A stretch of DNA of 6,783 nucleotides. Source: Bacillota bacterium (lineage in GTDB: Bacteria > Bacillota > Clostridia > Lachnospirales > Lachnospiraceae). Where the stretch lies: positions 1-6,783 of the forward strand of contig JAFACO010000518.1 of NCBI GenBank assembly GCA_023425485.1. Reading direction: 5' to 3'. The position numbers and the translations under genes are program-made. The notes beneath the pieces are model-generated. The model worked only from the letters and a program-made list of their open reading frames with translations, was not told where the DNA came from and did not search any database. Below, one piece after another: positions 5,825 to 6,783 of the stretch (position 1 is its first letter; every line of letters begins with the position of its first letter).

Positions 5825-5846
5825 ATTTCCTACAATAGGAGACTCT

Positions 5847-6254
5847 ATGAAGCAAAAATCTAGTTATATTACAAAACAAGGTGAAGCAATCCTTGGGTAC
5901 CTTGCTTCACTGGAGGGGACTCATGTTACAGTGGACCAAATAGCCTCTCATTTTGAAGGGAGAGAGGGGGGAGTTGGCCTCACCACCATTTATAGGCATT
6001 TGGATAAACTAGTGCAAAGTGGTAAAGTTCGCAAATATATTATTGATGGTGTATCCAGCGCCTGCTATCAATATGTTAAAGAAACTAATCCAGAACATTT
6101 TCATTTAAAATGTGATATCTGTGGTTCTTTACAGCATTTAAAATGCGATACACTGGAAGGATTAACTGGACATATATTAGAAGAACATAATTTTAAAATT
6201 AACTCCACAAAGACAGTATTCTATGGTAGATGTAAGAATTGCTTGAATATATAA
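5847..6254 (+). CDS. Fur-family metal-responsive transcriptional regulator (Fur or Zur type)
   Basis: A 135-residue protein of usual Fur-family length. The N-terminal winged helix includes VTVDQIASHF (27-36) and the recognition helix GLTTIYRHLDKL (44-55), the counterpart of the family's 'ATVYRTL'. The C-terminal dimerisation domain carries HFHLKCDICG (84-93) with metal-ligand candidates H84 and H86, and two structural zinc pairs, C89/C92 and C129/C132. In known members the metal-loaded dimer represses uptake genes. AGGAG (5837-5841) is 5 bases before ATG. Its promoter has two Fur-type boxes, so autoregulation is likely. It is followed after 28 bases by a gene for a membrane protein with a metal-binding-like loop, apparently in one operon. 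The cognate metal (iron, zinc or manganese) cannot be fixed; the neighbour's His/Cys loop leans towards zinc, the box shape towards iron. Confidence 0.92.
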   Translation: MKQKSSYITKQGEAILGYLASLEGTHVTVDQIASHFEGREGGVGLTTIYRHLDKLVQSGKVRKYIIDGVSSACYQYVKETNPEHFHLKCDICGSLQHLKCDTLEGLTGHILEEHNFKINSTKTVFYGRCKNCLNI

Positions 6255-6282
6255 AAGTAGTTAAGGGAAGGAGGAACAAGAT

Positions 6283-6639
6283 ATGTGCTGCGATAACAAT
6301 TATAATGATACAGTACTAATATCGAAACAAAAGCAATGGTTGACCAGAAGTATTGCTCTGGCAATGTGTGTATGTTTCCTTCTTGCATCCTTACTTTCAG
6401 CAACATTTATTATGACCCATGGTATTCATGAACACGATCATGAGGGACCAAATGGAAGATGTGCGACTTGTATTCATATAACAAATGCTGAGAATATAGT
6501 AAAACAATTATCTACAGCAATTATTTCTATTACATTTATCTTTGGAAGTCTATATAGTATTTTATCATTATTAAAGTCTATATCTTTTAGCATAGGCTTT
6601 TTTACTCTTGTTAAACTAAAGGTCAGAATGAATCATTGA
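6283..6639 (+). CDS. Small membrane protein with a His/Cys-rich putative metal-binding loop
   Basis: A 118-residue protein I cannot assign to a named family. The N-terminus carries a double cysteine (MCC). A membrane segment (about 23-45) is followed by a loop with HGIHEHDHEG (46-55) and CATCIH (60-65), which gives five histidines and two cysteines within 20 residues. Further hydrophobic stretches run from about 78 to 112 (one or two segments). With a basic cytoplasmic start the loop would face outward, where it could capture or sense Zn, Cu or Ni ions. A perfect AAGGAGG (6268-6274) lies 8 bases before ATG, and the gene trails the Fur-family gene by 28 bases, so it is probably co-transcribed and metal-regulated. 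Small proteins of this shape occur, as far as I recall, next to metal regulators and transporters in clostridia; function is unproven. Confidence 0.8.
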   Translation: MCCDNNYNDTVLISKQKQWLTRSIALAMCVCFLLASLLSATFIMTHGIHEHDHEGPNGRCATCIHITNAENIVKQLSTAIISITFIFGSLYSILSLLKSISFSIGFFTLVKLKVRMNH

Positions 6640-6666
6640 AGTAACCTTCATCAAGGAAGTGTCTAG

Positions 6667-6697
6667 CCGATAAGGGGTAATTTTACCCTTTTTTCGG
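6667..6697 (+). terminator. Candidate terminator after the Fur-family operon
   Basis: AAGGGGTA (6672-6679) can pair with TACCCTTT (6684-6691, including one G-U pair) around a 4-base loop, running into a T tract (6689-6694). CCGA/TCGG (6667-6670 and 6694-6697) can extend the base. The stem is modest, so partial read-through into the next gene is possible. Confidence 0.5.
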
Positions 6698-6706
6698 TAT
6701 GATACC
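6696..6706. promoter_or_regulatory. Small perfect palindrome before the last gene
   Basis: GGTATGATACC is a 5-1-5 perfect inverted repeat 45 bases before the next start codon. It encloses TATGAT (6698-6703), a 5 of 6 match to a -10 box but without a convincing -35. It could be an operator over a promoter or chance. Confidence 0.3.
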
Positions 6707-6750
6707 TCCTTGTATTTTTATGCCTAAAAATAAAAAATGGAGGAACTAAA

Positions 6751-6783
6751 ATGAAAAAAATAATGATAACCATGCTTAGCATG
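6751..6783 (+). CDS. Start of a gene for a probable exported protein (partial)
   Basis: Eleven codons are visible (MKKIMITMLSM) before the window ends. GGAGG (6739-6743) is 7 bases before the ATG, an ideal ribosome binding site. Two lysines followed by hydrophobic residues look like the beginning of a signal peptide or lipoprotein leader. From the metal-related neighbours a metal-binding lipoprotein of an ABC uptake system is a reasonable guess, but nothing in these residues shows it. Confidence 0.7.
   Translation, partial: MKKIMITMLSM

Larger units (their letters stand above)
5519..5846. other. Intergenic regulatory region between divergent genes (328 bp)
   Basis: No protein-coding frame of plausible quality is seen here. 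From left to right it holds the leader and weak promoter of the minus-strand gene, two adjacent palindromes (5598-5623), a good plus-strand promoter-like pair (5660-5689) with a ribosome-binding-like GGAGGTG (5720-5726) that has no start codon after it, and the Fur-type boxes and promoter of the Fur-family gene (5765-5824). Confidence 0.7.

Noticed and set aside
6221..6406. Minus-strand open frame of 61 codons across the Fur-family/membrane-protein junction
   Set aside because: It spans the gap and start of two well-supported plus-strand genes; it is a shadow frame.

Overview
The window looks like a chromosomal segment of a low-GC Gram-positive bacterium of the clostridial type. A Lachnospiraceae-like relative is my best guess, from family composition and AT-rich codon use and not from a marker gene. 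Supporting signs are strong AAGGAGG-type ribosome binding sites, BlaI/M56 regulation, BspA-like leucine-rich repeat surface proteins and a Fur-family regulator with an AT-rich Fur-type box.

Left part (1-2030): the last 32 codons of a BspA-like protein gene enter from the left edge. A hairpin follows. Then, on the minus strand, comes a tightly coupled two-gene unit read right to left: a BlaI/MecI-type winged-helix repressor and an M56 (BlaR1/MecR1-type) membrane metalloprotease. The repressor has a near-consensus promoter with two ACA-N2-TGT operator candidates. The protease keeps its zinc site, but its extracellular C-terminal part does not look like the penicillin-binding sensor of BlaR1, and no beta-lactamase gene is nearby.

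Middle (2030-4850): a divergently read gene encodes a secreted 852-residue BspA-like protein made of about eight 80-residue modules plus a short closing module. That closing module is closely similar to the tail at the left edge, so the BlaI/M56 pair lies between two paralogous surface-protein genes. A 15-bp perfect hairpin separates this gene from the next, convergent gene.

Right part (4850-6783): a minus-strand gene encodes a soluble protein of about 223 residues that I read as a member of the nucleoside-deoxyribosyltransferase/TIR-like Rossmann class, with no known function. A 328-bp intergenic region follows, containing two adjacent palindromes, an orphan promoter plus ribosome binding site, and two Fur-type boxes. 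Next come a Fur-family metalloregulator, a small membrane protein with a His/Cys-rich loop, and the first 11 codons of a further gene with a signal-peptide-like start. These last three look like a metal-homeostasis locus that the Fur-family protein probably autoregulates.

The most interesting items are the M56 protease with a non-penicillin sensor between paralogous BspA-like genes, the TIR/NDT-like orphan, and the metal-loop membrane protein. I see no rRNA, tRNA, CRISPR array, insertion sequence or phage gene.
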